A DNA stretch of 64,000 nucleotides from DASZIT01 sp963709665. GTDB taxonomy: Bacteria > Actinomycetota > Acidimicrobiia > Acidimicrobiales > RAAP-2. The position numbers and the translations under genes were made by a program. Under the pieces are notes generated by a model, which did not search any database, was not told the origin of the DNA, and worked only from the letters and a program-made list of their open reading frames with translations. Location: assembly GCA_963709665.1 (NCBI GenBank), contig CAVPWU010000007.1, forward strand, positions 124,001 through 188,000, given 5' to 3'. Below, piece after piece: positions 7,818-16,315 of this stretch (its first letter is position 1; each line of letters opens with the position of its first letter).

Positions 7818-9377
7818 TCAGTGCCGGAAGTGGCGCTCGCCGTCGGCGGTGACCATGGCGATCCCCGCCTCGTCGGCGGCCGCCACCACCTCGCCGTCAC
7901 GGATGGACCCGCCGGGCTGCACGATGGCGGCCACCCCGGCGTTGGCCAGCACCAGCATGCCGTCGGGGAACGGGAAGAAGGCGTCGCTGGCGGCCGCCCC
8001 GCCCGACGCCCGGGACTCCGCCTTCGAGACCGCGATCTCCGCCGCCACCACCCGGGACTGCTGGCCGGCGCCCACCCCGACGGCCTGGCCGTCGGTGACG
8101 ATGGCGATGGCGTTGGAGGTGGTCCGGGCGCAGACCTTCCAGGCCAGGGCCAGGTCCCGCCACTGGGACTCGGTCGGGCGGACCTTGGTGACCACCTCCC
8201 ACTGCGAGGGGTCGACCAGGAACCGGTCGGCGTCCTGGATCAGCATGCTGGCCCCCAGCCCCCGGTACTGGCGGACCAGCGGCTCGGGCGACGGCGCCGA
8301 CAGCAGGCGGGTGGCCTTCCGCTTGGACGCCAGCAGGGCCAGGGCCTCGTCGTCGTAGGAGGGGGCGATGATCAGGTCGGCCTGCGGTCCGGCCCCGATC
8401 GCCTCGGCCACCGCCACCGTCACCGGGCCGCCCACCGCCACGATCCCCCCGAAGGCCGACTGGGGATCGCACTCCAGCGCCCGCTGGTAGGCGGTCACCA
8501 GGTCGGGGTGGACCGCCGCCCCGCAGGGGTTGGCGTGCTTGATGATGGCCACCCCGCGCTCGTCGCCGCCCTCCACCAGCTCGTGGACCAGGCGCCAGGC
8601 GGCGTCGGCGTCGAAGATGTTGAGGTAGGAGAGCTCCTTGCCACCGTGCTGGACGACGTCGTCCCACCACGAGTGCCGGCCGGCGATCCGGTAGCGGGCC
8701 CCGTGCTGGTGGGGGTTCTCGCCGTAGCGGAGGGAGCCGGTCCGCTCCAGGGTCAGGTGGATGGTGGGGGGCAGGATGTCGGCGTCGGGGAGCGGCTCCG
8801 GTGCGGTGGCCGGCGCCTCGAGGTCGGGCTCCAGCGAGTCCATCCACTCGACGATGGCGGCGTCGTAGCCGGCGGTGTGGGCGAAGGCGTGGCGGGCCAG
8901 CCGACGGAGGGTGGCCGACGACAGCGATCCCCGGGCCCGGAGCTCGTCGAGGACCGGCCCGTAGTCGGCGGGGTCCACCACCACCCCGACGCTGTCGTGG
9001 TTCTTGGCGGCGGCCCGGACCATGGTCGGGCCGCCCACGTCGATCAGCTCGATCGAGGGGTCCGACGGGAAGGGGTAGAGGTTGCACACCACCAGGTCGA
9101 TCAGGCCGATGCCCCGGGACTCCAGGGCCTCGAGGTGGTCGGGCTTGGTGCGGTCGGCCAGGATGCCGCCGTGGATCACCGGATGGAGGGTCTTGACCCG
9201 GCCGCCCAGCATCTCCGGTGCCCCGGTGAGGTCGGCCACCTCGGTGAAGGGGATGCCGGCGTCGGCCAGCGCCGCCGAGGTGCCCCCGCTGGACACCAGC
9301 TCCCACCCGAGCTCCGACAGCCCGCGGGCGAACTCCTCCAGACCGGTCTTGTCGTAGACGGACAGCAGTGCCTTCAT
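7818..9377 (-). CDS. purH: Bifunctional AICAR transformylase / IMP cyclohydrolase
   Basis: Last two steps of de novo IMP synthesis: formylation of AICAR, then ring closure of FAICAR. The 519-residue protein has the N-terminal cyclohydrolase domain (LLSVYDKTGLEEFARGL at the start, GGRVKTLHPVIHGGIL near residue 60) and the C-terminal transformylase domain with the KHANPCGAAV segment near residue 287, which contains the conserved nucleotide-binding region. Length and domain order are typical. The ATG overlaps the purN stop by 4 bp (ATGA), so purN and purH are translationally coupled. Confidence 0.97.
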   Translation of the reverse strand: MKALLSVYDKTGLEEFARGLSELGWELVSSGGTSAALADAGIPFTEVADLTGAPEMLGGRVKTLHPVIHGGILADRTKPDHLEALESRGIGLIDLVVCNLYPFPSDPSIELIDVGGPTMVRAAAKNHDSVGVVVDPADYGPVLDELRARGSLSSATLRRLARHAFAHTAGYDAAIVEWMDSLEPDLEAPATAPEPLPDADILPPTIHLTLERTGSLRYGENPHQHGARYRIAGRHSWWDDVVQHGGKELSYLNIFDADAAWRLVHELVEGGDERGVAIIKHANPCGAAVHPDLVTAYQRALECDPQSAFGGIVAVGGPVTVAVAEAIGAGPQADLIIAPSYDDEALALLASKRKATRLLSAPSPEPLVRQYRGLGASMLIQDADRFLVDPSQWEVVTKVRPTESQWRDLALAWKVCARTTSNAIAIVTDGQAVGVGAGQQSRVVAAEIAVSKAESRASGGAAASDAFFPFPDGMLVLANAGVAAIVQPGGSIRDGEVVAAADEAGIAMVTADGERHFRH

Positions 9378-10021
9378 TCCGTGACCTCCCGGGGTGATCC
9401 TCTCCCATCACCGGCGGGGGTCGCCAACCCGTCGATGAAGGTGCGGATGGTGGCGGGGTAGAGCGTGCGCTCCACCGCCTTGATGCGCTCGTGCAGGCTG
9501 TCCACCGTGTCGTCGGGCAGCACCGGGACCTCCTGCTGGGCCAGGATGGGGCCGGCGTCCATCTCCAGGGTGGCCACGTGCACGGTGGTGCCGGTCACCG
9601 GCACCCCGGCGGCCAGGGCCTCCTCCACCGAGTGCCATCCGGGGAAGGCGGGCAGGAGGGCGGGGTGGGTGTTCAGGACCCGCCCCGGATAGGCGTCGTG
9701 GACCGGCTGGTCGAGGACGGTGCCGAAGCCGGCCATCACCACCACGTCGATGTCCCGGACCACCAGGGCGTCGGCCACCGCCGACGAGAAGGTGGCCCGG
9801 TCGAAGCCGGCACCGAACCCCCCGAAGTCCGCCCGGTCGACCAGGACGGTGGCGATCGACGCCCCGGCGGCCACCTCGAGCGCCCGGCAGGGTCGGTCGA
9901 CCAGCACCACGGCCACCGGGAGATCGGCGTCGAGGATGGCCTCGAGGATGGTGCCGCTGCCCGACGCCAGCACCGCGATGCTCACGCTCGAGGGACTGTC
10001 GGGAGTGCCACCGGAGACCAC
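9374..10021 (-). CDS. purN: Phosphoribosylglycinamide formyltransferase
   Basis: Transfers formyl from 10-formyl-THF to GAR in purine synthesis. Signature segments are IAVLASGSGTILEAIL near residue 15, the active-site block VLNTHPALLPAFPG (catalytic Asn and His) near residue 115 and LEMDAGPILAQQ with the catalytic Asp near residue 152. Length 215 is usual for PurN. A GTG at 10021 is assumed; a second GTG 12 codons downstream (9985) is an equally possible start. First gene of the purN-purH-folD-cupin operon; its promoter must lie in the 305-bp gap upstream. Confidence 0.95.
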   Translation of the reverse strand: MVSGGTPDSPSSVSIAVLASGSGTILEAILDADLPVAVVLVDRPCRALEVAAGASIATVLVDRADFGGFGAGFDRATFSSAVADALVVRDIDVVVMAGFGTVLDQPVHDAYPGRVLNTHPALLPAFPGWHSVEEALAAGVPVTGTTVHVATLEMDAGPILAQQEVPVLPDDTVDSLHERIKAVERTLYPATIRTFIDGLATPAGDGRGSPREVTE

Positions 10022-10326
10022 GGCCGCACGCTACCAGCGGGGGGTACGGGGCCCGGTGGGGGAACGCCCTCCGACCGAGAAGTGGAGGGGGGTGACCGAG
10101 GGCGGACCCCCGTACCGAACTGGCGAGTCCGGACGCCGCCCGACCGGCCTGCCACCGGCCGGGCTGAGCGTCCCGGGCTCGCCATCCCCCGGTCCCCTCC
10201 CTGCATCTACTCCATCGGCACCGATCTCGGAATTCCTGAAGCAGAAACTCGAAGAATCTTCCGACGACCACGCACGGTGGGTGCAACCTTCGCCGACGTG
10301 GCGGGCGGGTCGGCGGCGGCCCCGGC
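10022..10326. other. Non-coding gap upstream of purN
   Basis: A 305-bp gap between the purN start and the end of the HAD gene, both on the minus strand. It must contain the purN operon promoter. Around 10205-10280 the base composition is clearly more AT-rich than anywhere nearby, including a GGAATTCC palindrome at 10229-10236. A weak promoter candidate on the minus strand is TTCCGA, 17 bp, TAGATG within this AT-rich patch. I see no RNA gene and no protein family in any frame. Confidence 0.5.
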
Positions 10327-10974
10327 TCAGTCCTCGAGCGAACGGATCAAGGCCTCGTCGAAGGTGGTCAGGTCGGGGAGGACGGCGTCGCAGAACCCCC
10401 AGACGCCGGAGCCGGCCGCCGACGGCTCAGGCACCGCCACCACCCGCATGCGGGCCGCCTTGGCGGCGATGGCCCCGTTGAAGGAGTCCTCCACCGCCAG
10501 ACAGGCGCCGGGGTCGACGCCCAGCTTGGCGGCGGTGGAGAGGTAGGCGCCGGGATGCGGCTTCCCCACCGGCTCCCACTCCGCCGAGTGCCACACCGTC
10601 ACCCGGTCCCCGATCCCCAACCGGGCCAGAGCGGCGGCGATGACCACGGCGTAGGAGCCCGAGCACACCGCCACCTGCAGCGAGAGCGCCCCGCACCGGG
10701 CCACCGCCTCGACGGCGCCCGGCATCGGGGCCCCCCCGGCGGTGATCAGGTCGGCCACCCGGGCGGTCACCGCCCGCTCCACCTCCGCCGGGCTCGCCCC
10801 CTCCCAGGGGTGGCGGACCCACCAGTGGTGGACGGCGTCGTCGATGCGCAGCCCCATGGTCTGGCGCACGTCCACCTCGGTGAGGACCAGCCCCACCGAG
10901 GCGAACACCTCGATCTCCGCCTGTCGCCAGAACGGCTCCGAGTCGATGAGCAGGCCGTCGAGGTCGAAGATCAC
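10327..10974 (-). CDS. HAD-superfamily hydrolase (beta-phosphoglucomutase / sugar-phosphatase type)
   Basis: A 215-residue haloacid-dehalogenase-like phosphatase with all four motifs: DLDGLLIDSE at the N-terminus (nucleophile Asp4, acid/base Asp6), the motif II serine in VCSGSY, the motif III lysine in GKPHPGAYL and the acidic motif IV AVEDSFNGA. The alpha-helical cap between motifs I and II is the subclass I type of beta-phosphoglucomutase, hexitol phosphatase and phosphoglycolate phosphatase. Substrate is undetermined. The best start is a GTG directly before IFDLDG; no ATG or GTG occurs in the short in-frame stretch upstream. It follows sucD by 62 bp and may be read through from it. Confidence 0.85.
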   Translation of the reverse strand: MIFDLDGLLIDSEPFWRQAEIEVFASVGLVLTEVDVRQTMGLRIDDAVHHWWVRHPWEGASPAEVERAVTARVADLITAGGAPMPGAVEAVARCGALSLQVAVCSGSYAVVIAAALARLGIGDRVTVWHSAEWEPVGKPHPGAYLSTAAKLGVDPGACLAVEDSFNGAIAAKAARMRVVAVPEPSAAGSGVWGFCDAVLPDLTTFDEALIRSLED

Positions 10975-11036
10975 CGCGGCGATCGGCCGCCCGGCGTGGG
11001 CGGCCGCCGACGGGACCTCGACCCCGGGTGCCGTGG

Positions 11037-11927
11037 TCAGGCCAGCTTCCGGACGACGTCGACCATGGCCTCGCCGGCCTCGGTCGGGTTCTGGGCCACC
11101 GTCACCCCCGCCTGGCGGAGGGCGTCCATCTTGGCCTGGGCGGTGCCCTGGGAGCCGGAGATGATGGCTCCGGCGTGGCCCATCTTGCGCCCCGGGGGGG
11201 CGGTGACCCCGGCCACGTAGGAGACCACCGGCTTGGTGACCGAGGAGGCGATGAACTCCGCCGCCTCCTCCTCGGCCGAGCCGCCGATCTCGCCGATCAT
11301 CATGATGGCCCGGGTGTCGGGGTCGGCCTCGAAGGCCCGGAGGCAGTCGATGAAGCTGGTCCCCGGCACCGGGTCGCCGCCGATCCCCACGCAGGTGGTC
11401 TGACCCACGCCCTGCTGGGACAGCTCATGGAGGGCCTGGTAGGTCAAGGTGCCCGACCGGCTGACGATGCCCACCGGACCACCGGCGAGGGCGATGTCCC
11501 CCGAGGTGATGCCGATGTTGCACTTTCCGGGGGAGATGATCCCCGGGCAGTTGGGGCCGAGCAGGCGGGTGGCCGGGTACTCGTCGACCAGGCGGTTGTA
11601 GGCCAGGGCCTCGTCCTGGGCGGGGATGCCCTCGGTGATGCAGACCACGAAGGGGACGCCGGCGGCGGCGGCCTCCACGATGGCGGCGGCACCGAACGGG
11701 GGGGGCACCGAGATGAACGAGGCGTTGGCCCCGGTGGCCTCGACCGCCTCGGCCACGGTGGCGAAGATCGGGATGCCCTCGATGACCTCACCGCCCCGCT
11801 TGGGGTTGGTGCCGGCCACCACCTGGGTGCCGTAGGCCCGGTTCCGGAGCCCGTGGTACAGGCCCTGGCTGGTGGGGCTGACGCCCTGCACCACGACCTT
11901 GGTGTTCTCGTCGACGAAGATGCTCAC
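11037..11927 (-). CDS. sucD: Succinyl-CoA synthetase subunit alpha
   Basis: Alpha subunit of ADP/GDP-forming succinate-CoA ligase (TCA cycle substrate-level phosphorylation). The 296 residues include the CoA-binding N-terminus (MSIFVDENTKVVVQG, then GTNPKRGG), GPNCPGIISPG near residue 120, and the phosphorylated active-site His in KMGHAGAIISG near residue 245. The start is GTG at 11927, overlapping the sucC stop by 4 bp (GTGA), so alpha follows beta with translational coupling as expected for equimolar subunits. The extended frame running into sucC is an overlap artefact. Confidence 0.97.
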   Translation of the reverse strand: MSIFVDENTKVVVQGVSPTSQGLYHGLRNRAYGTQVVAGTNPKRGGEVIEGIPIFATVAEAVEATGANASFISVPPPFGAAAIVEAAAAGVPFVVCITEGIPAQDEALAYNRLVDEYPATRLLGPNCPGIISPGKCNIGITSGDIALAGGPVGIVSRSGTLTYQALHELSQQGVGQTTCVGIGGDPVPGTSFIDCLRAFEADPDTRAIMMIGEIGGSAEEEAAEFIASSVTKPVVSYVAGVTAPPGRKMGHAGAIISGSQGTAQAKMDALRQAGVTVAQNPTEAGEAMVDVVRKLA

Positions 11928-13072
11928 GACTGGCCTCCAGCGAGTGCGACCGCACGGCGTGCGGCATCCAGCATGGTCGGCTCGGCGACCAGGCGATCGG
12001 ACAGGTGTTCGGACAGGATCTCCCGACCGGCGACGGCGTTGGTGCCGTCGAGGCGGAGGACGATGGGGGAGCTGATCTCCACCCGCTTCAGGGCCTCGAG
12101 GACGCCCTTGGCCACCTCGTCGACCCGGGTGATGCCCCCGAAGATGTTGACGAAGATGGACCGGACGGCCGGATCGGAGTTGATGACCTCCAGGGCGGCG
12201 GCCATGACGTCGGCGTTGGCGCCGCCGCCGATGTCCAGGAAGTTGGCCGCCGAGCCGCCGCACTGGTTGACCACGTCCAGCGTGCTCATGGCCAGCCCGG
12301 CGCCGTTGGCGATGATCCCCACCGAGCCGTCGAGGCCGATGTAGTTGAGGCCCCGCTCCTTGGCCCGGGTCTCCCGCTCGTCCTCCACGTCCAGTCCCCG
12401 GAACTCGTCCCACTCGGGGTGGCGGTAGGCGGCGTTGTCGTCGAGGGTCACCTTGGCGTCGAGGGCGTGGACCCTCCCCTCGGGGGTGAGGATCAGGGGG
12501 TTGATCTCCGCCAGGTCGCAGTCGCCCTCGGTGTAACAGGCGTACAGCTTGACCAGCAGCTCGGCGGCCTGGGCCCGGGCCGGCTCGTCGAGGTTGGCCC
12601 GGTCCACCCACTCCCGGGCGGCCTCCACGGTCAGGCCCTCCACCGGGTCGATGCGGAGGAGGGCGATGGCGTCGGGGTTGGTCACCGCCACCTCCTCGAT
12701 CTCCACGCCGCCCTCGGCCGACAGCATGCCGAGGTGCTTCTTGGCGCTCCGGTCGAGGGTGAAGCTGGCGTAGTACTCCTTGTCGATGTCCGAGGCGTGC
12801 TCGACCCAGAGGCGCTTCACCACGTGGCCCTTGATGTCGAGGCCGAGGATGTTGCCGGCGTGGGTGCGCACCTCGTCGACGTCGTCGGCCAGCTTGACGC
12901 CGCCGGCCTTGCCGCGTCCGCCCACCTTGACCTGGGCCTTGACCACCACCGGGTAGCCGGAGGCTTCCGCCTGGGCCACGGCCTCGTCCACGGTGTCGGC
13001 CACGCCGCCCTTGGAGATGGGGATGCCGAACCGGGCGAAGTACTGCTTCCCCTGGTATTCGAAGAGATCCAC
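11924..13072 (-). CDS. sucC: Succinyl-CoA synthetase subunit beta
   Basis: Beta subunit of succinate-CoA ligase, carrying the ATP-grasp nucleotide site. The 382-residue protein opens with MDLFEYQGKQYFARFGIP and shows VVVKAQVKVGGRGKAGG near residue 42, the metal-binding CDLAEINPLILTPEG near residue 195, and the GGANADVM / FVNIFGGITR loops near residues 300-330. The start is GTG with AGAGAGGA 8-15 nt upstream. Partner sucD overlaps it downstream. A B12-binding domain protein lies 181 bp upstream; methylmalonyl-CoA mutase would feed succinyl-CoA to this enzyme. Confidence 0.97.
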   Translation of the reverse strand: MDLFEYQGKQYFARFGIPISKGGVADTVDEAVAQAEASGYPVVVKAQVKVGGRGKAGGVKLADDVDEVRTHAGNILGLDIKGHVVKRLWVEHASDIDKEYYASFTLDRSAKKHLGMLSAEGGVEIEEVAVTNPDAIALLRIDPVEGLTVEAAREWVDRANLDEPARAQAAELLVKLYACYTEGDCDLAEINPLILTPEGRVHALDAKVTLDDNAAYRHPEWDEFRGLDVEDERETRAKERGLNYIGLDGSVGIIANGAGLAMSTLDVVNQCGGSAANFLDIGGGANADVMAAALEVINSDPAVRSIFVNIFGGITRVDEVAKGVLEALKRVEISSPIVLRLDGTNAVAGREILSEHLSDRLVAEPTMLDAARRAVALAGGQS

Positions 13073-13178
13073 CGGATCTGTTCCTCTCTGTCGTTGTTGC
13101 TGTCGTGGTTACGGTCGTTGCGGGTGCTGTCGGAACTGCGTCGGTCACGGCGACGGCGTGCCGGCCGGCCGGAGGTGC

Positions 13179-13205
13179 CGATCCCGGCGGTGACCGTCGG
13201 GATCG
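13179..13205 (-). terminator. Hairpin between the B12-domain gene and sucC
   Basis: A perfect 8-bp inverted repeat, CGATCCCG (13179-13186) and CGGGATCG (13198-13205), with an 11-nt loop, lies about 50 nt past the stop of the B12-domain gene and 107 nt before sucC. No U tract follows. It may end or attenuate transcription and separate the two units. Confidence 0.4.
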
Positions 13206-13253
13206 GGGCCGTCGGGCGGGGGCGATGGGGGGGGCGATGCGGAGGTGGGGCGG

Positions 13254-13661
13254 TCACCCGTCCTGTCGGGCGTCGAGGGCGTCGGCCAGCCAGGCGCCGA
13301 TGGCGGGGAGCGGGGCACCCGGGGTGAAGACCTCGGCCACCCCCTGCTCCTTCAGGATCGGGATGTCGGCCTCCGGGATGATCCCGCCCACGATGACCAG
13401 GACGTCGTCCCGGCCCTGCTGGCGGAGCTGGTCGATGACCCGGGGGACCAGGGTGAGGTGGGCGCCCGAGAGGAGCGACAGCCCGACGGCGTCGGCGTCC
13501 TCCTGGATCACCGCCTGGACGACCTGCTCGGGGGTCTGGTGGAGCCCGGTGTAGATGACCTCGAACCCTGCATCGCGGAGCGCCCGGGCGATCACCTTGG
13601 CGCCGCGGTCGTGCCCGTCGAGCCCGGGTTTGGCCACGACCACTCGATAGGGTCGTTTCAC
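13254..13661 (-). CDS. Stand-alone cobalamin-binding domain, methylmalonyl-CoA mutase type
   Basis: A 135-residue B12-binding subunit. It has the base-off DxHxxG signature (Asp15, His17, Gly20 in PGLDGHDRGAK), then SLLSGAH near residue 68 and VGGIIPEAD near residue 95, all typical of the C-terminal domain of methylmalonyl-CoA mutase and of the small subunit of split mutases. Length is that of the domain alone. The catalytic large subunit is not in the window, so it may pair with a distant MutA/McmA or a related acyl-CoA mutase. GTG at 13661 (VKRPYRVVVAKPG) fits homologues. The -10 box lies only 9 nt upstream, suggesting a leaderless message. Confidence 0.9.
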   Translation of the reverse strand: MKRPYRVVVAKPGLDGHDRGAKVIARALRDAGFEVIYTGLHQTPEQVVQAVIQEDADAVGLSLLSGAHLTLVPRVIDQLRQQGRDDVLVIVGGIIPEADIPILKEQGVAEVFTPGAPLPAIGAWLADALDARQDG

Positions 13662-13669
13662 GGACGCCG

Positions 13670-13675
13670 ATACTA
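13670..13675 (-). promoter_or_regulatory. -10 box for the B12-domain gene, probably leaderless
   Basis: TAGTAT on the minus strand ends 9 nt before the GTG at 13661, placing the transcription start at or within two bases of the start codon. Leaderless messages are common in Actinobacteria. No strong -35 is seen 16-18 bp upstream. The call rests on sequence match and spacing only. Confidence 0.45.
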
Positions 13676-13814
13676 AACGAGGACCGGGTGCCCGACGCCA
13701 AACGGCCAGGGAGCGGGGGGCGTCCCGGGGCGGCCGCCGGTGGTGGAGGAGGGGGCTGTCGGGCGGCGGAGGGGCCGTGGTACGTTCGAGCCGGACGCCC
13801 TCGAACGAGCCCTG

Positions 13815-14780
13815 ATGGAGGACGCCGTGACCACGCCGGCTCAAGCCGTGGATCCTCCCGACGACCAGGCCCCACCTCCGGCATCCTCCCCCTCCCTGGT
13901 GGGCGGGCTGGTCCGCGTGGCCCGGCCCAAGCAGTGGATCAAGAACGGGCTGGTCTTCGTGGCCCCGGCCGCCGCCGGGGTGCTCCACCATCGGTCGGTC
14001 TTCCTGGACGCCCTGGCCGCCTTCGGGGTCTTCTGCGTGGCCGCCTCCGGCACCTACTTCCTGAACGACTCCCTGGACGCCGCCGCCGACCGGGCCCATC
14101 CCACCAAGCGGTTCCGCCCCATCGCCGCCGGGGTGGTCTCCGAGCGCCTGGGGCTCGTCATCGGCGTGGTGCTGCTGGTCGCCTCGTTCTTCCTCGCCTC
14201 GCTGGTGGCCGGCTGGCCGCTGTCGCTGGTGATGATCGTCTACGGACTCATCAACACCTTCTACTGCCTGGGCCTCAAGAACGAGCCCATCCTCGACCTG
14301 GTCTGCGTGTCGTCGGGCTTCGTCCTCCGGGCCATCGCCGGCGGCGTGGCCACCCGGGTCCCCCTCTCCACCTGGTTCCTGATCGTGGCCTCCTTCGGCT
14401 CCCTCCTCATCGTCACCGGCAAGCGGTCCGGGGAGAAGCAGATGCTGGCCGAGCGCTCCACCGACTCCACCCAGGTGCGCCAGACGCTGGGGATGTACTC
14501 CGTCTCCTTCCTCCAGGCCATCCGGACCCTGTCGGCGGCGGTGACGGTGACCGCCTACTGCGTCTGGGCGTTCGACCGGGCCGCCCATGTCCACCCCGAG
14601 CAGCACCCGATCTGGATCCAACTCACCATCGTCCCCTTCGTCATCGCCCTCCTCCACGTCGTCCGGCTGCTCGACTCCGGGGACGGGGCCGCCCCCGAGG
14701 AGCTGGCCATCCACGACCACCGGCTCCAGATCTACGGCGTGGCCTGGGTGGCCCTGTTCGCCATCGGGATCTACGGATGA
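13815..14780 (+). CDS. Decaprenyl-phosphate phosphoribosyltransferase (UbiA family)
   Basis: A 321-residue integral membrane prenyltransferase of the UbiA superfamily. After a Pro-rich N-terminus come about eight hydrophobic helices. The prenyl-phosphate/Mg motif NDSLDAAADRAHPTKRFRP (Asn84, Asp85, Asp88, Asp92) and the later TGKRSGEKQMLAERS block match mycobacterial Rv3806c (UbiA), which joins PRPP to decaprenyl phosphate to give DPPR, the first committed step toward decaprenylphosphoryl arabinose. The assignment is strengthened by dprE1 and dprE2 directly downstream. I chose the ATG at 13815; an upstream in-frame start would add 25 unconserved residues. The stop overlaps the dprE1 start (ATGA). 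Confidence 0.92.
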   Translation: MEDAVTTPAQAVDPPDDQAPPPASSPSLVGGLVRVARPKQWIKNGLVFVAPAAAGVLHHRSVFLDALAAFGVFCVAASGTYFLNDSLDAAADRAHPTKRFRPIAAGVVSERLGLVIGVVLLVASFFLASLVAGWPLSLVMIVYGLINTFYCLGLKNEPILDLVCVSSGFVLRAIAGGVATRVPLSTWFLIVASFGSLLIVTGKRSGEKQMLAERSTDSTQVRQTLGMYSVSFLQAIRTLSAAVTVTAYCVWAFDRAAHVHPEQHPIWIQLTIVPFVIALLHVVRLLDSGDGAAPEELAIHDHRLQIYGVAWVALFAIGIYG

Positions 14781-16315
14781 CGGACGGGCCGGACGGACGG
14801 CGACAGCTCCTCACCGGCTGGGGCCGCACCGCCCCGTCGGCCGCCGAGGTGGTCCACGCCGTGCACACCGACCTGGTCGACCAGGCCATGGCTGCCGCCG
14901 TGGCCGGGGCGGGGGCGGGACGGGGGATGGTGGCGCGGGGGCTGGGCCGGAGCTACGGCGACGCCGCCCAGAACGCCGGTGGGGTGGTGGTCGACGCCAC
15001 CTGGCTCGACGCCGTCCACCGGGTGGACCTCGACCACGGGCTGATCACGGTGGGGGCGGGGATCAGCCTGGAGACCCTGATGGAGCGGTTCGTGCCCCTC
15101 GGCTGGTTCGTGCCGGTCACCCCGGGGACCCGACAGGTGACGGTGGGCGGGGCGATCGCCGCCGACATCCACGGCAAGAACCACCACCGGGACGGGGCCT
15201 TCTGCTCCCACGTCACCCGGATGACCCTGGTCACCCCCACCGGCACCGTCGAGCTCACCCCGGACTCCGACCCCGACCTGTTCTGGGCCACCGCCGGCGG
15301 CATGGGCCTGACCGGGGTGGTCACCGACGCCACCCTCCAGATGATCCCGGTGGAGTCGAGCTACCTGCTGGTCGACACCGAGCGGGCCGAGGACCTCGAC
15401 GACGTGATGGACAAGATGCTGACCGGCGACGCCGGCTACCGCTACTCGGTGGCCTGGATCGACTGCCAGTCCCGGGGGCGACGACTGGGTCGCTCGGTCC
15501 TCACCCGGGGCGACCACGCCCGCCTCGACGACCTCCCGGCCCGGCTGCGGTCGCACCCGGACCGGGCCCGGGCCTTCGTGCCCCGCACCCGGGTGCGGGT
15601 GCCCCTCACCCCTCCCAGCGGCCTGCTCAACCCGCTCACCGTCGGGGCGTTCAACGAGTTCTGGTTCCGGAAGGCGCCGCGGCACCAGCTGGGCAAGCCC
15701 CACCACATGACCGGGTTCTTCCACCCCCTCGACGGGGTGGGGTCGTGGAACCGGCTCTACGGCAGCCGGGGGTTCCTCCAGTACCAGTTCGTGGTGGCCG
15801 ACGAGCAGGGCGAGACGGTCCGCCGGGTCATCGAGCGCCTCACCGAGCTGCGCCTGGCGTCGTTCCTGGCCGTCCTCAAGCGGTTCGGGCCCGGCGACCC
15901 GGGACCGCTGTCGTTCCCCATGCCCGGCTGGACCCTGGCCCTCGACCTGCCGGTCGGCCACGAGGGACTCGACCGCCTGCTCGACGACCTCGACGCCGAG
16001 GTGGCCGGGGCCGGTGGCCGGGTCTACCTGGCCAAGGACTCCCGGGTCTCCCCCGCCACCCTCCGGGCCATGTACCCCCGCCTCCCCGAGTGGCAGGCGG
16101 TGCGGGACCGGGTGGACCCCGCCGGGGTCCTCCGCTCCGACCTGGGCCGGCGCCTGGGACTCTCCCCCGACCTCGCGGAGCCGGGCGAGCCCGGCGGAGC
16201 GCCGGGGCCCACCGGCCGGGTCACCCCGACCGGGCGCCGGGCGAAGCCGGCTCCCCGACGACGGACGGCCACCCCGGCCGCCGCCGAACCCTCCCCCACA
16301 GAACGGACCGTGTGA
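14777..16315 (+). CDS. dprE1: Decaprenylphosphoryl-beta-D-ribose 2-oxidase
   Basis: FAD-dependent oxidation of decaprenylphosphoryl ribose to the 2-keto intermediate, the first half of the epimerisation to DPA. The 512-residue protein has an N-terminal FAD domain (GLGRSYGDAAQN near residue 56; ADIHGKNHH near residue 130, His132 corresponding to mycobacterial His132) and the C-terminal substrate domain with LKRFGPGD and LAKDSR (Lys420, equivalent to Lys418). In the segment PMPGWTLALDLP the position of mycobacterial Cys387 is Ala388. The tail beyond residue about 475 is disordered and basic. ATGA overlap upstream and TGATG overlap downstream indicate a tight operon. Confidence 0.95.
   Translation: MTDGPDGRRQLLTGWGRTAPSAAEVVHAVHTDLVDQAMAAAVAGAGAGRGMVARGLGRSYGDAAQNAGGVVVDATWLDAVHRVDLDHGLITVGAGISLETLMERFVPLGWFVPVTPGTRQVTVGGAIAADIHGKNHHRDGAFCSHVTRMTLVTPTGTVELTPDSDPDLFWATAGGMGLTGVVTDATLQMIPVESSYLLVDTERAEDLDDVMDKMLTGDAGYRYSVAWIDCQSRGRRLGRSVLTRGDHARLDDLPARLRSHPDRARAFVPRTRVRVPLTPPSGLLNPLTVGAFNEFWFRKAPRHQLGKPHHMTGFFHPLDGVGSWNRLYGSRGFLQYQFVVADEQGETVRRVIERLTELRLASFLAVLKRFGPGDPGPLSFPMPGWTLALDLPVGHEGLDRLLDDLDAEVAGAGGRVYLAKDSRVSPATLRAMYPRLPEWQAVRDRVDPAGVLRSDLGRRLGLSPDLAEPGEPGGAPGPTGRVTPTGRRAKPAPRRRTATPAAAEPSPTERTV

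Noticed and set aside
13254..14720. 488-codon minus-strand frame containing the B12 domain
   Set aside because: Only the last 135 residues are a real domain; the upstream part is antisense to the UbiA-family gene.
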